DNA of 64,000 bases from Polaromonas glacialis. Lineage in GTDB: Bacteria; Pseudomonadota; Gammaproteobacteria; Burkholderiales; Burkholderiaceae_C. The notes below the pieces were generated by a model that saw only the letters and a program-made list of their open reading frames with translations, made no database searches and was not told the origin of the DNA. Both the position numbers and the translations under genes were made by a program. Shown one piece after another: positions 53,846 to 62,580 of this stretch (its first letter is position 1; the number at the start of each line of letters is the position of its first letter). The stretch lies in contig NZ_KL448323.1 in the NCBI RefSeq assembly GCF_000709345.1, positions 1,334,912-1,398,911 of the forward strand, written 5' to 3'.

Positions 53846-56326
53846 CTAGGCCAGCGGTGGCGGCAGGGGCGGCTCCAGCGCCTTATTCTGCGCTTCGCGA
53901 AGCACCAGCCCGGCCGGCTTGACCAGCGAAATATCGGCCTCGCGCAGCCGCCGCAGCACGTCGAACAGCAAGGCGCTGCGAACGCCGTAGGCCGCGCGCG
54001 GCGAGTTGACGAAAGCGGTGGCGTTGAACACCATGCCGGCGCTGTCGATGGCGTCGAGCTGCACGCTGGGCTCGGGCGTCTTGAGCACGTCGGCATGCGC
54101 TTCGAACAGTTCCAGGATCAGGCTGCGCACCTGGTCGGCGTCGGCGTCCAGCGGCACCGGCAGCAAAATCTTCACCAGCCCGAGCGGATTGGCATGCGTG
54201 ACGTTGCGCACTGTCTTGGTGATGAATTCCGAATTCGGCACGATCACGGTCGAGCGGTCGCCCATCTGGATTTCGGTGGCGCGCACATTGATGCGCCGGA
54301 TGTCGCCCTCGATGCCGCCCAGCGACACCCAGTCGCCGACCTTGACCGGCTTTTCGGCCAGCATGATGATGCCCGAGACAAAGTTCTGCACCACCGCCTG
54401 CAGGCCAAAACCGATGCCCACCGACAAGGCGCTGGCCACCCACGCAATGCGCTCCAGCCCGATGCCGACGGCGGCCAGCCCCAGCGACAGCGCCAGCAGG
54501 TTGCCGGCATAGGCAAACAGCGTGGACGTCCAGACCTGCATACCGGCGTCCAGCGACGTGGTCGGCAGGAAATCCTCCTTCAGCCAGCGCCTTACGATGC
54601 GTACCACGACCAGGCACAGGATGATGACCAGCGCGGCCTGCAGCACCGACACCGGCAGGATCTGGAATTCGCCAATCGAAATCCCCTGGTGCAGCTTGTC
54701 GGCGCGCTCGAACAACTCGGACGGCCCTTCGCCGAAGGGTGCCAGCAGCAGCATCAGCGCCAGCGCCACCACCAGCAGCCGGCCCACGCCCGAGAGCAGC
54801 ACGGCGGCCTGCGCCCGCACCTTGAGAAAGCGCGACGCCGGCATGTCGGCCTCTGCCGTCGAGAGAATGGCGTCGGCAGCGCCAGCAGGGCTGGTCTTGG
54901 GGCCCAGCAGCGCAATGAAGCCATCGTCTATCAGCACCGCCAGCAGGTAGGCCGATCCCAGCACGACGGAAATCCAGGCCATCTGGTGTACCACGAAGCT
55001 GCCCAGCGCCACATAGCCGAGCAACAGCGCCAGCAGGCTGCTGGCCGTGCCCAGCCAGGCCAGGCCGACCACCGTGGTCAGCCACAGCGGGCTGGGCGGC
55101 CAGTTCGCGGCCGACTCGGGCTCGCGCAAGGCCCGCCGGCGCGCCACGTCGCTGAGCAGCAGGCCCAGGCCCATCGCCAGGCCCATCGCCAGCGCGACGA
55201 TGCAGTCAGCCGCCACAGTGGTCACCAAACTGGCATTGATCTGCGCGGTCAGCTGCATCAGCGCCCAGGTCAGCACCATCAGCAGCGCCAGCACCGGCGG
55301 CAGCCAGCGCAGCTTCAGCGCCACCACATCGGGCAGCGGCAGCAGCCGCCATGACGGCCGGGCCGGCAGCAGCAGCGCATGGCCCAGGCCGACGACGAAG
55401 CCGCCAAAGCAGATCACGCCGGCGAGCCGGCCCATGATCGGCGCCAGCGCCTCGGGCAGCGGCGCGACCCAGACCAGCCCCAGGTAAACCGCCTCGGCCG
55501 TCAGGCCGGCCGTGGCGGTGGGCAGCAGCACCCGCGTCCAGGCATGCAGCGACCGGCGCAGCCGGCCCGGCGGCACGCGCGTGGTCGTCAGCCTCAAGAG
55601 CGCCATGCCCGCCCAGGCGTGCAGGCCCAGCAGCACCAGCATGGCCAGGCCCACGCTGGCCCAGACCGCCGTGCCGCTGGCCCGCGCGGTGGCGACCAGC
55701 GCGTCGGCCAGGCGGCGGGCGCGCAGCATGTCGCCGGGAATGTCCATGCGCAGCTCGGCCCAGAACAAAGCGCTCAGGATCGACGAGGTGCGTTCGCCCA
55801 GCCGGGCCTGGAATTCGGAGCGCCGCAGCGCCGAGATTTCACCGGCCGTCTGTTCGCTTTCCACCGACAGCAGCTTGGCCTGCTTGAACCTGGCATCGAG
55901 TTCGGCGCGCACCTTGTTCAGCTGGGTGCGCAACACCGCCACGTCGGGCGCCTCGGCCTGTCCGGGCGTGACCGGCCCCAGCTCGGCCAGCCGCGCCTGG
56001 ACGCTTGCCAGCTGCGGCTCCAGCAGCGCGGCCGCCGCGTCGGCCTGGGTGCCGGCAGCCAGCACTCCGGCGCGCAGCGGCAGCAGGTCGGCAGCCTCTT
56101 TCGGCGGGCTGTCGAGGACTTTTCGCGCCTGGTCGATCTGCGCGCGCACAGCATCCAGCGATGCGTCGATGTTGTCCGGCTGCGCCTGGGCGCACAGCGC
56201 GGACAGCAGGAGCAGCAGACCGAGGACGAGGCAGCGCAGCCGATGGGCAATGCCCGGCAAACCGGCGCAGGCGTCAGCCTTGCATGAAGGAAAACTCAAG
56301 GGGTGTGGTTGAACTATGCGCATCAC
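53846..56326 (-). CDS. DUF3772-MscS family mechanosensitive channel
   Basis: This 826-residue inner-membrane channel protects against osmotic shock. A signal peptide (LVLGLLLLLSALCAQAQ, near residues 33-49) is followed by a periplasmic coiled-coil/DUF3772 region (about 50-200). Several transmembrane helices follow and then the MscS core near 560-800, with FVSGIIMLAEKPVKVGDWV and RRINVRATEIQMGDRS. The long MscS-type with an N-terminal periplasmic domain is common in Burkholderiales. The start at 56326 has no clear ribosome-binding site. Confidence 0.9.
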   Translation of the reverse strand: MMRIVQPHPLSFPSCKADACAGLPGIAHRLRCLVLGLLLLLSALCAQAQPDNIDASLDAVRAQIDQARKVLDSPPKEAADLLPLRAGVLAAGTQADAAAALLEPQLASVQARLAELGPVTPGQAEAPDVAVLRTQLNKVRAELDARFKQAKLLSVESEQTAGEISALRRSEFQARLGERTSSILSALFWAELRMDIPGDMLRARRLADALVATARASGTAVWASVGLAMLVLLGLHAWAGMALLRLTTTRVPPGRLRRSLHAWTRVLLPTATAGLTAEAVYLGLVWVAPLPEALAPIMGRLAGVICFGGFVVGLGHALLLPARPSWRLLPLPDVVALKLRWLPPVLALLMVLTWALMQLTAQINASLVTTVAADCIVALAMGLAMGLGLLLSDVARRRALREPESAANWPPSPLWLTTVVGLAWLGTASSLLALLLGYVALGSFVVHQMAWISVVLGSAYLLAVLIDDGFIALLGPKTSPAGAADAILSTAEADMPASRFLKVRAQAAVLLSGVGRLLVVALALMLLLAPFGEGPSELFERADKLHQGISIGEFQILPVSVLQAALVIILCLVVVRIVRRWLKEDFLPTTSLDAGMQVWTSTLFAYAGNLLALSLGLAAVGIGLERIAWVASALSVGIGFGLQAVVQNFVSGIIMLAEKPVKVGDWVSLGGIEGDIRRINVRATEIQMGDRSTVIVPNSEFITKTVRNVTHANPLGLVKILLPVPLDADADQVRSLILELFEAHADVLKTPEPSVQLDAIDSAGMVFNATAFVNSPRAAYGVRSALLFDVLRRLREADISLVKPAGLVLREAQNKALEPPLPPPLA

Positions 56327-56426
56327 AAAGCGGCAACGCTGGCGCGCGGCAAGCAGGAGTCAAGGGGACCGCCATCATAAATGCGCTGCCGCCGCCGGCC
56401 AGGTCCGGCGCTGTCTCAGGCCGGTT

Positions 56427-57662
56427 TCAGGCGGCGGCCAGCGCGGTGCGGCGCACCCGCCGCACATTGAAGGCGCTGGCAATCAGCACGCCCTGCGTGA
56501 GTGCCAGCCCCAGCAGCACGCCCCGGTATTGGCCATGGTCCATCATCACGCCAAAGACCAGCGGTGCCACCGCCTGGCCGATGTCCAGCCCCGCATAGAC
56601 CACGCCGTACACGCGGCCGGTGGCGTTTTCAGGCGTCGAGCGCTTGACCAGCAGGTCTCGCGACGGCCCGGCCATGCCCGAGGTAAAACCCATCAGGCCA
56701 AACAGCACCGGCACCACGCCAGGTGCCAGGCTGCCCAGGGCCAGCACCAGCGCCACCGCCGCCGCCAGGCCATAGCCGACGCCGACGATGCGCTCGCAGC
56801 GCGCCGGATCGGCCGCCAGAAATCCGCCCAGCACCATGCCGCCGGCCGCGCAGACCATGTACACCGTCAGGCAGACGGCCACCAGGCTCAAGGCCATGCC
56901 GTGCAGCTGGCGCGCCGCCTCGGGGGCAAAGGCCTGCACCACGCTGAGCACGATGGCATTCCAGAAGAAAAAGGCAAAGCACATCCAGACGGCGGGAATC
57001 TTCAAAAAATCCAGGTTGCCGCCCGCCGCCTTGGCGCCGACGGCCGGCACGACCGGCTGGAGCGCCAGCTTGTCGCGCTGAAGCAGCAGAACAAGCAGCA
57101 CGGCAAACACCACAACCCCGGCCGCAGCCAGCGCAATGCGCCAGGAAAACGCGAACGTCAGGGACACCACCAGCGCCGGCGCCAGCGCCCAGCCCAGGCT
57201 GCCAGTGATGCCATGCACGCTGTAGGCATGGCCCAGGCGGGGCGCGCTGACCTTGCGGTTGAGCAGCGTGTAGTCGGCCGGATGAAACACGCCGTTGCCG
57301 ATGCCGCCCACCACCGCAAAGCCGGCCAGCATCGCGTAGCTGGTGCTGATCGAATAACCCAGCGCGGCAAAACCCAGCAGCGCCAGGCCGCCAAACAGAA
57401 TCGGACGCGGGCCGAAGCGGTCCACCACGAAGCCCGACAACGCCTGCACCGCACACGACACGACGAAGAAAATCGTCATCAAAAACCCCAGCTGCGCATA
57501 ACTGACGTCGAACGCCTCCTTGAGCCAGGGAAACAGCGGCGCCAGCAACAGCTGGCTGAAGTGGCTGGTCAGGTGGCCCAGCCCGACCAGGCCGATCACG
57601 CCGGCGTCCAGACGCAAGGAATGGGCGCTATCGGTCGTGTTCAGAGTGCTTGAGATGGTCAT
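56427..57662 (-). CDS. MFS transporter, fosmidomycin resistance-like
   Basis: This 411-residue major facilitator protein has 12 predicted helices. GFVVDRFGPRPILFGG is the MFS signature loop between helices 2 and 3, and GNGVFHPADYTLLNRKV is the fosmidomycin-resistance (Fsr)-type motif, present in a subgroup of exporters. The ATG at 57662 starts MTISSTLNTT; a longer frame from 57698 is less likely. Its substrate is unknown. It is 344 bp from the aldehyde dehydrogenase gene, a gap holding two repeats. Confidence 0.88.
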   Translation of the reverse strand: MTISSTLNTTDSAHSLRLDAGVIGLVGLGHLTSHFSQLLLAPLFPWLKEAFDVSYAQLGFLMTIFFVVSCAVQALSGFVVDRFGPRPILFGGLALLGFAALGYSISTSYAMLAGFAVVGGIGNGVFHPADYTLLNRKVSAPRLGHAYSVHGITGSLGWALAPALVVSLTFAFSWRIALAAAGVVVFAVLLVLLLQRDKLALQPVVPAVGAKAAGGNLDFLKIPAVWMCFAFFFWNAIVLSVVQAFAPEAARQLHGMALSLVAVCLTVYMVCAAGGMVLGGFLAADPARCERIVGVGYGLAAAVALVLALGSLAPGVVPVLFGLMGFTSGMAGPSRDLLVKRSTPENATGRVYGVVYAGLDIGQAVAPLVFGVMMDHGQYRGVLLGLALTQGVLIASAFNVRRVRRTALAAA

Positions 57663-57741
57663 GGCGCTATCGTAATGCTGGCCGACCGGGCAGAGCAAGT
57701 CGCTTCAGTTCCATGCAAAAAGCTGAAGCTGGCCGAGATTC

Positions 57742-57801
57742 AATTGCTATTTAATTAATAGCTAGTAACGCCCGTGGATATTGCGCAAAATCCTGTTTTT
57801 A
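57742..57801 (-). repeat. Dispersed 60-bp repeat, intergenic copy
   Basis: The minus strand reads AAACAGGATTTTGCGCAA, TATCCACGGGCG and TACTAGCTATTAATTAAATA with AGCA. It abuts the 191-bp foldback that starts at 57803. Confidence 0.55.
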
Positions 57802-57802
57802 T

Positions 57803-57993
57803 GGAATTTCTGTAACTACTAAGGCTTACGATTTGACCGCTGCGGTTTTTGCTTTTTGTTTGGGGCCTTTGGGTGGCTTCTTCTGTGGATTGAGGGGTGA
57901 GCGCCTTCCCTCAACCCACAGAAGAAGCCGCCCAAGGCCCCCAAAACAGAAACCACAGTGATCCAATCAAAAGCGTTAGTAGCTACAAATTCC
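57803..57993. repeat. 191-bp imperfect foldback (long inverted repeat)
   Basis: The left arm (GGAATTT at 57803) and right arm (AAATTCC ending 57993) pair imperfectly over about 85 bp each. Near the centre, TTCTTCTGTGGATTGAGG faces CCTCAACCCACAGAAGAA with one mismatch around a loop of about a dozen bases. It fills most of the gap between the MFS gene and the aldehyde dehydrogenase gene. It looks like a mobile MITE-like element or a stable RNA structure. Confidence 0.8.
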
Positions 57994-58006
57994 TAAAGCC
58001 CGTCCG

Positions 58007-59434
58007 TTAGATGATCCGCTTGAGCAGCCCCATGACCTGGTCGAAGCGCCGGCCATAGGGTGGATAGAACAGGTCGCCGCGCGCCCATTTCGACTGCGCC
58101 AGCACCGGCTTTTGGTGCGTCAGCCGCAAAAATCCGGCTTCGCCGTGGTAGGCGCCCCAGCCGCTTTCGCCCACGCCGCCAAATGGCAGGTGGGGATGGG
58201 CAATGTGCATCAGCGTGTCGTTCACCGTCACGCCGCCGCTCACGGTGCGCGACAGCACCTTGTGGCGCGCTGCGGCATCCGTGCCGAACCAGTACAGCGC
58301 CAGCGGCCGGGGCCGGGCATTGACATAGGCAATCGCTTCGTCCAGGGACTGGTAGGGCAGCACCGGCAGGATGGGGCCAAAGATTTCCTCGTTCAGCAGC
58401 CGCGAATCAGGTGCCGGGTGAAACACCAGCGCCGGCGGCATCTGGCGCGACCCGGCAGCGGCCGCAGTACCGTTACCGGGAATGATCTCCTGCACCCGCG
58501 CGCTGTCGTTGCGCGCATCGTCGAGCAGAGCCTGCAGGCGCGCATGCTGGCGCGGGCTGATGATGGCGGCGTAATCGGGGTTGCCTTCGATGCTCGGGAA
58601 CAGCCTGGCGACGGCCCGCTCGAACGCCTGGGCAAACGCCGCCTCGCGGCCCTCAGGCAGCAGCACGTAATCAGGCGCGATGCAGGTCTGCCCGGCATTG
58701 AGCAGCTTGCCGTGGGCAATCTTCAGCGCCGCCTGCTCCAGGTCGCAGGACGCGTCGATGATGCACGGCGACTTTCCGCCCAGTTCCAGCGTGGTCGGCG
58801 TCAGGTTGGCGGCGGCCGCTGCGGCCACCTTGCGGCCCACCGCCGTCGAGCCGGTGAAAAACAGGTGGTCGAACGGCAGGCCGGCAAAGGCGGCGGCCAC
58901 GTCGCCGTCGCCCTGCACCACGCACAGCTCCTCTGGCGCAAAGCTCTGGCCGATCAGTTCGGCCAGCAGCGCCGAGGTGCGTGGCGTCAGCTCGCTCGGC
59001 TTGAGCATCACCCGGTTGCCCGCCGCCAGCGCGGTGATGACCGGCCCGAGCGCCAGCTGCACCGGGTAGTTCCATGGCGAAATCACGCCGACCACGCCCA
59101 GCGGCTGGCGCAGCAGGAAGGCGCGGGCGGGCTGCAGGTACAGCGGCGTTCGCACCCGGACCGGCTTCATCCAGCGCGCCAGGTTTTTCAGTGCGCCGGC
59201 CAGCAGCGTGCGCAGCACGAACAGGTCGGCAATCTCGGTCAGCTGCGGCGAGCGAACGCCAAAGTCGGCCTGCACCGCCCCGGCCAGCGCCGCGCCATGC
59301 TGCGCCAGCAGCGCACGCATTTTCAGCAGCCGCTCGCGGCGCAGCGCCAGCGGCACTTCGGCCTGGGCGCGGCTGGCGCGGTGCTGGGCTTCGAACAGGG
59401 AATGCAGGCTGGACGGCGGTGGGCTGGAAATCAT
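58007..59434 (-). CDS. Aldehyde dehydrogenase family protein (coniferyl aldehyde dehydrogenase-like)
   Basis: This 475-residue NAD(P)-dependent enzyme oxidises an aldehyde. VVGVISPWNYPVQL and FFTGSTAVGRKVAAAA bind the cofactor, LELGGKSPCII carries the general-base Glu, and AGQTCIAPDYVL the nucleophilic Cys. The short length and the LPFGGVGESGWGAYHG block match the group that includes coniferyl aldehyde dehydrogenases and long-chain aldehyde dehydrogenases. The ATG at 59434 is one of two choices; an upstream ATG at 59467 adds MYKAGRPYHGR. Substrate is inferred only. Confidence 0.88.
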   Translation of the reverse strand: MISSPPPSSLHSLFEAQHRASRAQAEVPLALRRERLLKMRALLAQHGAALAGAVQADFGVRSPQLTEIADLFVLRTLLAGALKNLARWMKPVRVRTPLYLQPARAFLLRQPLGVVGVISPWNYPVQLALGPVITALAAGNRVMLKPSELTPRTSALLAELIGQSFAPEELCVVQGDGDVAAAFAGLPFDHLFFTGSTAVGRKVAAAAAANLTPTTLELGGKSPCIIDASCDLEQAALKIAHGKLLNAGQTCIAPDYVLLPEGREAAFAQAFERAVARLFPSIEGNPDYAAIISPRQHARLQALLDDARNDSARVQEIIPGNGTAAAAGSRQMPPALVFHPAPDSRLLNEEIFGPILPVLPYQSLDEAIAYVNARPRPLALYWFGTDAAARHKVLSRTVSGGVTVNDTLMHIAHPHLPFGGVGESGWGAYHGEAGFLRLTHQKPVLAQSKWARGDLFYPPYGRRFDQVMGLLKRII

Positions 59435-59524
59435 CCGCCCATGATAGGGGCGGCCGGCTTTGTACATTAGAGGCTTGGTACCAGCGCCCTCACCTGTTTG
59501 GCGTACCTCTCAAGGAATTTCCCC

Positions 59525-60046
59525 ATGCATGCATCCACCGCTTCCACGCCATCGAACGTTTCGCACCACTTCCGCCGTGCCGCACTGGCCGCCGCCCTGG
59601 TCCTGAGCGGCTGCGGCCTGTCCAGCGCCGAGGAAGTCGGCGCGGTCGATACCGTCTTCAAGTTCATCGGCCCCGACCACAAGATCGTCGTCGATGCCTA
59701 CGACGACCCGAAGGTAACAGGCGTGACCTGCTACGTGTCGCGCGCCAAGACCGGCGGCATCAAGGGCGCGTTCGGCCTGGCCGAGGACAAGTCCGATGCG
59801 TCGATTGCCTGCCGCCAGACCGGCGTCATCAGCTTTGCCGGCGGCAAGCCGCTGGACAAGCAGGAAGAAATGTTCAGCGAGCGCATCTCGCTGGTGTTCA
59901 AGCGGCTGCGCGTGGTGCGCATGGTCGATGCCAAGCGCAACACGCTGGTCTACCTGACCTATTCCGACCGCCTGATCGAGGGCTCGCCGCAAAACAGCGT
60001 GACCGCCGTTCCGGTGCCGGCCGCCACGCCGATTCCGGTGAAATAA
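59525..60046 (+). CDS. creA: CreA family protein
   Basis: This 173-residue exported protein belongs to the CreA family. A signal/lipoprotein-like segment ([15 protein letters not shown], lipobox-like Cys near residue 40) is followed by the family core [40 protein letters not shown], and [11 protein letters not shown]. The function of CreA is not known; in E. coli it lies in the creABCD cluster, but no creBCD is here. The ATG at 59525 has CAAGGAA upstream and its divergent neighbour is the aldehyde dehydrogenase gene. Confidence 0.9.
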   Translation: MHASTASTPSNVSHHFRRAALAAALVLSGCGLSSAEEVGAVDTVFKFIGPDHKIVVDAYDDPKVTGVTCYVSRAKTGGIKGAFGLAEDKSDASIACRQTGVISFAGGKPLDKQEEMFSERISLVFKRLRVVRMVDAKRNTLVYLTYSDRLIEGSPQNSVTAVPVPAATPIPVK

Positions 60047-60162
60047 GCCGGCAAGCCGATGGCCTGCACGGCAGTTTGACGCAGCACAGTAAAAACGGCG
60101 CGGTTTTGCGCTAAGGTGCTGGCTGGCCCGCCATGGGTCGCATCTGTTCAGGGAAGGCCTTC

Positions 60163-61149
60163 ATGGAATTCAAGGATTACTACACCGTCATGGGACTGGC
60201 GCGCGACGCCGCGCCCGACGACATCAAGCGCGCCTACCGCAAGCTGTCGCGCAAATACCATCCCGACGTCAGCAAGGAAAAAGACGCCGAGGCGCGCTTC
60301 AAGCAGCTCGGCGAAGCCTACGAAGTGCTGAAAGATCCGGAAAAGCGCACCGCCTACGACCAGCTGGGCCAGCACTGGAAGGAAGGCCAGGAATTCCGTC
60401 CGCCGCCCGGCTGGAACGCCGGCGCCGAACATGCCGGCCGCAGCGCGCCGCGCGATTTCCCAGCGGGCGACGGCGGCGACTACAGCGACTTTTTCGAGTC
60501 ACTGTTCCGCCAGGGCTTTGCCACCGGTGGCGGCAGCCGCGCGGGCGCCGCAGGCCACCGCGCCAGCTTCAGCGCCGCTGGCGAAGACCGCCATGCCAAG
60601 ATCCTCATCGACCTGGAAGACGCCTACAGCGGCGCCACCCGCACCATCAGCCTGCGCGTGCCCGAGGTAGACACCCAGGGCCAGGTCAGCCACCACGAGC
60701 ACCAGATCAGTTTCAGTGTTCCCAAGGGCATCCGCGCCGGGCAGCACATCCGCCTGGCCGGCCAGGGCGCGCCCGGCGTGGGCGGCGGTGGCGCGGGCGA
60801 CCTGTACCTTGACGTCGAATTCAAGCCGCACCTGCTCTACCGCGTGGACCAGCGAGATGTCTACCTGGACCTGCCCGTGGCGCCATGGGAAGCCGCGCTG
60901 GGCGCCAACGTGGAGGCGCCCACGCCGACCGGCCGCGTCGAGGTCACGGTGCCGCCCGGCTCGGCAGCCGGGCGCAAGCTGCGGCTCAAGGGACGCGGAC
61001 TGCCCGGCAGCACGCCGGGCGACTTTTACTTCGTGCTGCAAATTGCCGTGCCGGCCGCCGACAGCGACAGTGGCAAAGCGTTCTATGAAAGCATGGCCAG
61101 GCAGTTCAACACATTCAAACCCAGAGCCAAACTGGAAGGCCAGCCATGA
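60163..61149 (+). CDS. cbpA: DnaJ-like co-chaperone, CbpA type
   Basis: This 328-residue protein has an N-terminal J domain (1-70) with the HPD motif in RKYHPDVSKE that stimulates DnaK. A Gly-rich segment (about 95-135) and two C-terminal substrate-binding domains follow (RVEVTVPPGSAAGRKLRLKG in the second). No zinc-finger domain is present, so it is CbpA and not DnaJ. Start ATG at 60163 is preceded by AGGGAAGG. cbpM overlaps by ATGA. Confidence 0.95.
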   Translation: MEFKDYYTVMGLARDAAPDDIKRAYRKLSRKYHPDVSKEKDAEARFKQLGEAYEVLKDPEKRTAYDQLGQHWKEGQEFRPPPGWNAGAEHAGRSAPRDFPAGDGGDYSDFFESLFRQGFATGGGSRAGAAGHRASFSAAGEDRHAKILIDLEDAYSGATRTISLRVPEVDTQGQVSHHEHQISFSVPKGIRAGQHIRLAGQGAPGVGGGGAGDLYLDVEFKPHLLYRVDQRDVYLDLPVAPWEAALGANVEAPTPTGRVEVTVPPGSAAGRKLRLKGRGLPGSTPGDFYFVLQIAVPAADSDSGKAFYESMARQFNTFKPRAKLEGQP

Positions 61150-61475
61150 CCACCACCGACTTCCAACTCGTGCAAATCACCGGGCTGATCCTGGAAGACC
61201 AGACCGAACTGAGCCTGGACGACCTGTGCCGCGCCTGCGCCGCGCAGGCCGAGCGCATCGTCGAGCTGGTGGACGAGGGCCTGCTGACGCCCGCCGGCAC
61301 GGCGCCCGGCGAATGGCGCTTCACCGGCGTCCACCTGCACCGTGCCCGCGTGGCGCTGCGGCTGGAAAGCGACCTGGGCGTGAACCTGGCCGGCGCCGCG
61401 CTGGCGCTGGAACTGCTCGATGAACTCGACGCCCTGCGCGAGCGCGTGCAGCGGCTGGAAGCCAGCGGCCGATAA
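61146..61475 (+). CDS. cbpM: Chaperone modulator CbpM
   Basis: This 109-residue protein is of the CbpM family, which binds the J domain of CbpA and inhibits it. It has an N-terminal MerR-like helical part (SLDDLCRACAAQAERIVELV) and a C-terminal helix LDELDALRERVQRLEAS. Its ATG overlaps the cbpA stop (ATGA), which ensures co-production. It ends the operon before a repeat-rich gap. Confidence 0.93.
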   Translation: MTTTDFQLVQITGLILEDQTELSLDDLCRACAAQAERIVELVDEGLLTPAGTAPGEWRFTGVHLHRARVALRLESDLGVNLAGAALALELLDELDALRERVQRLEASGR

Positions 61476-61514
61476 GCCTTGACGCCGGACAGCACGGCTA
61501 CACTTGTTTTTTAC

Positions 61515-61574
61515 AAGGTAAATAGCCTGTTTTCGCATGCCAGTCCTGCGCAAGAAGCTATCAAAAAAATAGCA
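61515..61574 (+). repeat. Dispersed 60-bp repeat, intergenic copy
   Basis: AAATAGCCTGTTTTCGCA, GCCAGTCCTGCGC, AAGAAGCTATC and AATAGCA follow the family order. It directly follows cbpM. Confidence 0.65.
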
Positions 61575-61655
61575 CTATTCAAATGTCGCCGTCATTCCCG
61601 CGAAGGCGGGAATCCAGACGCTTTGCCAAAGGCGGCGCGTCTTTCAAACGCCGGA

Positions 61656-61818
61656 CTAGTGTCGCGTCAGGCGCAAAGTGTCGAGAGATGGCGTCGCCAG
61701 CGGCGTGCAGCGCAAGGCGCAGCCCTTGCCAGGGCTGAAGCCCTGGCAAGGGCTGCAACGCGGCGATGCGCGGCGATGGCCAGCGAGAACCGGCAGTTTG
61801 CGCCTGACGCGACACTAG
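61656..61818. mobile_element. MITE-like element, 163 bp, with 22-bp perfect inverted repeats
   Basis: The ends (61656-61677 and 61797-61818) are exact reverse complements, starting CTAGTGTCGCGTC. The middle contains a near-perfect palindrome (GCCCTTGCCAGGGCT facing AGCCCTGGCAAGGGC). There is no reading frame for a transposase, so it would need one in trans. It is inserted between two REP-like repeats with core ATTCCCGCGAAGGCGGGAAT. Confidence 0.75.
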
Positions 61819-61904
61819 ATTCTCGCCTTCGCGGGAATGACGGGTCCAAGCTGACGGCTTGCCAAAAGCCGAAGCGGTTTGACGCCTGCTTGAATCGTCT
61901 TTAG

Positions 61905-61920
61905 TATTACGTCCGTAATA
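61905..61920. promoter_or_regulatory. Palindromic operator of the toxin-antitoxin operon
   Basis: TATTACG-TC-CGTAATA is a perfect 7-bp inverted repeat around two bases, 14 bp before the antitoxin ATG. It is the natural binding site for an AbrB-type antitoxin that represses its own operon; binding is inferred. Confidence 0.7.
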
Positions 61921-61934
61921 ACAAAAGGAACATC

Positions 61935-62159
61935 ATGCATGTACTCAAACTGACCCAGATCGGCAACTCGGTGGGCGTGATCTTGCCCAAGGAAGTTATT
62001 TCCCGGCTCAAGCTGGCCAAGGGTGAAACGGTCTTCCTGACCGAAACGCCGGACGGCTATGCGCTCACGCCCTACGACCCGGCGCTTGAAGAGGAAATCA
62101 CGGCGGGCCGCGCCTTCATGCGCGATTTTCGCGACACCTTTCACCAGCTTGCCAAATGA
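61935..62159 (+). CDS. AbrB/MazE-type antitoxin
   Basis: This 74-residue protein has the SpoVT/AbrB swapped-hairpin DNA-binding fold (KLTQIGNSVGVILPKEVISR, residues 5-24). The C-terminal part (about 48-74, EEEITAGRAFMRDFRDTFHQ) would neutralise the toxin. ATG follows AAAAGGAAC. It overlaps the toxin gene by ATGA and has a palindromic operator upstream. Confidence 0.9.
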   Translation: MHVLKLTQIGNSVGVILPKEVISRLKLAKGETVFLTETPDGYALTPYDPALEEEITAGRAFMRDFRDTFHQLAK

Positions 62160-62551
62160 ACTGGCGCTGGATAAGGAAGCCGGCATTGCTGCTGCTGCAC
62201 GGTGAAAGCCTGGCCACGCATGGCGGGCTTGAAGGCATGCAGGACGAAGGCCTGCTGGACTCGGCGCTGGGCCGGCCGCTCAATTTGCTGACCTATGCCT
62301 ACCCGGCCGCGCCGCCGGATGTTGCAGCGCTGGCCGCCAGCTACGCCGTGTGGCTGGCCAGGAACCATCCGTTCGTGGACGGCAACAAGCGCGCGGTCTT
62401 CCTGGCGACCGGCCTGTTTCTGTACCTCAACGGCTACCGGCTGAACGCTTCGCAAGCCGATGCAACGATCACGGTCCTGGGACTGGCCGATGGCGACATC
62501 ACCGAAAGCGAATTCGCCGACTGGCTGCGCGCCCGTGCGGCTGCACGCTGA
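62156..62551 (+). CDS. doc: Doc/Fic-type toxin
   Basis: This 131-residue protein is of the Doc (death on curing) group of Fic enzymes, which modify EF-Tu or other targets. The catalytic motif HPFVDGNKRAVFLATG at about 79-94 has the His and the Asp-Gly-Asn-Lys-Arg core, and LLLHGESLATHGGLEGMQDE lies near the N-terminus. Doc of phage P1 has HxFxDANKR and phosphorylates EF-Tu; the activity of this protein is inferred. Its antitoxin is of AbrB type rather than Phd, a known combination. Confidence 0.9.
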   Translation: MNWRWIRKPALLLLHGESLATHGGLEGMQDEGLLDSALGRPLNLLTYAYPAAPPDVAALAASYAVWLARNHPFVDGNKRAVFLATGLFLYLNGYRLNASQADATITVLGLADGDITESEFADWLRARAAAR

Positions 62552-62580
62552 CGCGGCGCCAGGTTTTTTCTCTCCCGTCT

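Larger units (their letters stand above)
61476..61934. other. Repeat-rich gap between cbpM and the toxin-antitoxin operon
   Basis: No gene is supported in this 459-bp gap. It contains a dispersed 60-bp repeat (61515-61574), a pair of REP-like inverted sequences (61590-61613 and 61819-61842), a 163-bp inverted-repeat element between them (61656-61818) and, at its end, the toxin-antitoxin operator. Short open frames here are translation artefacts of these repeats. Confidence 0.8.
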
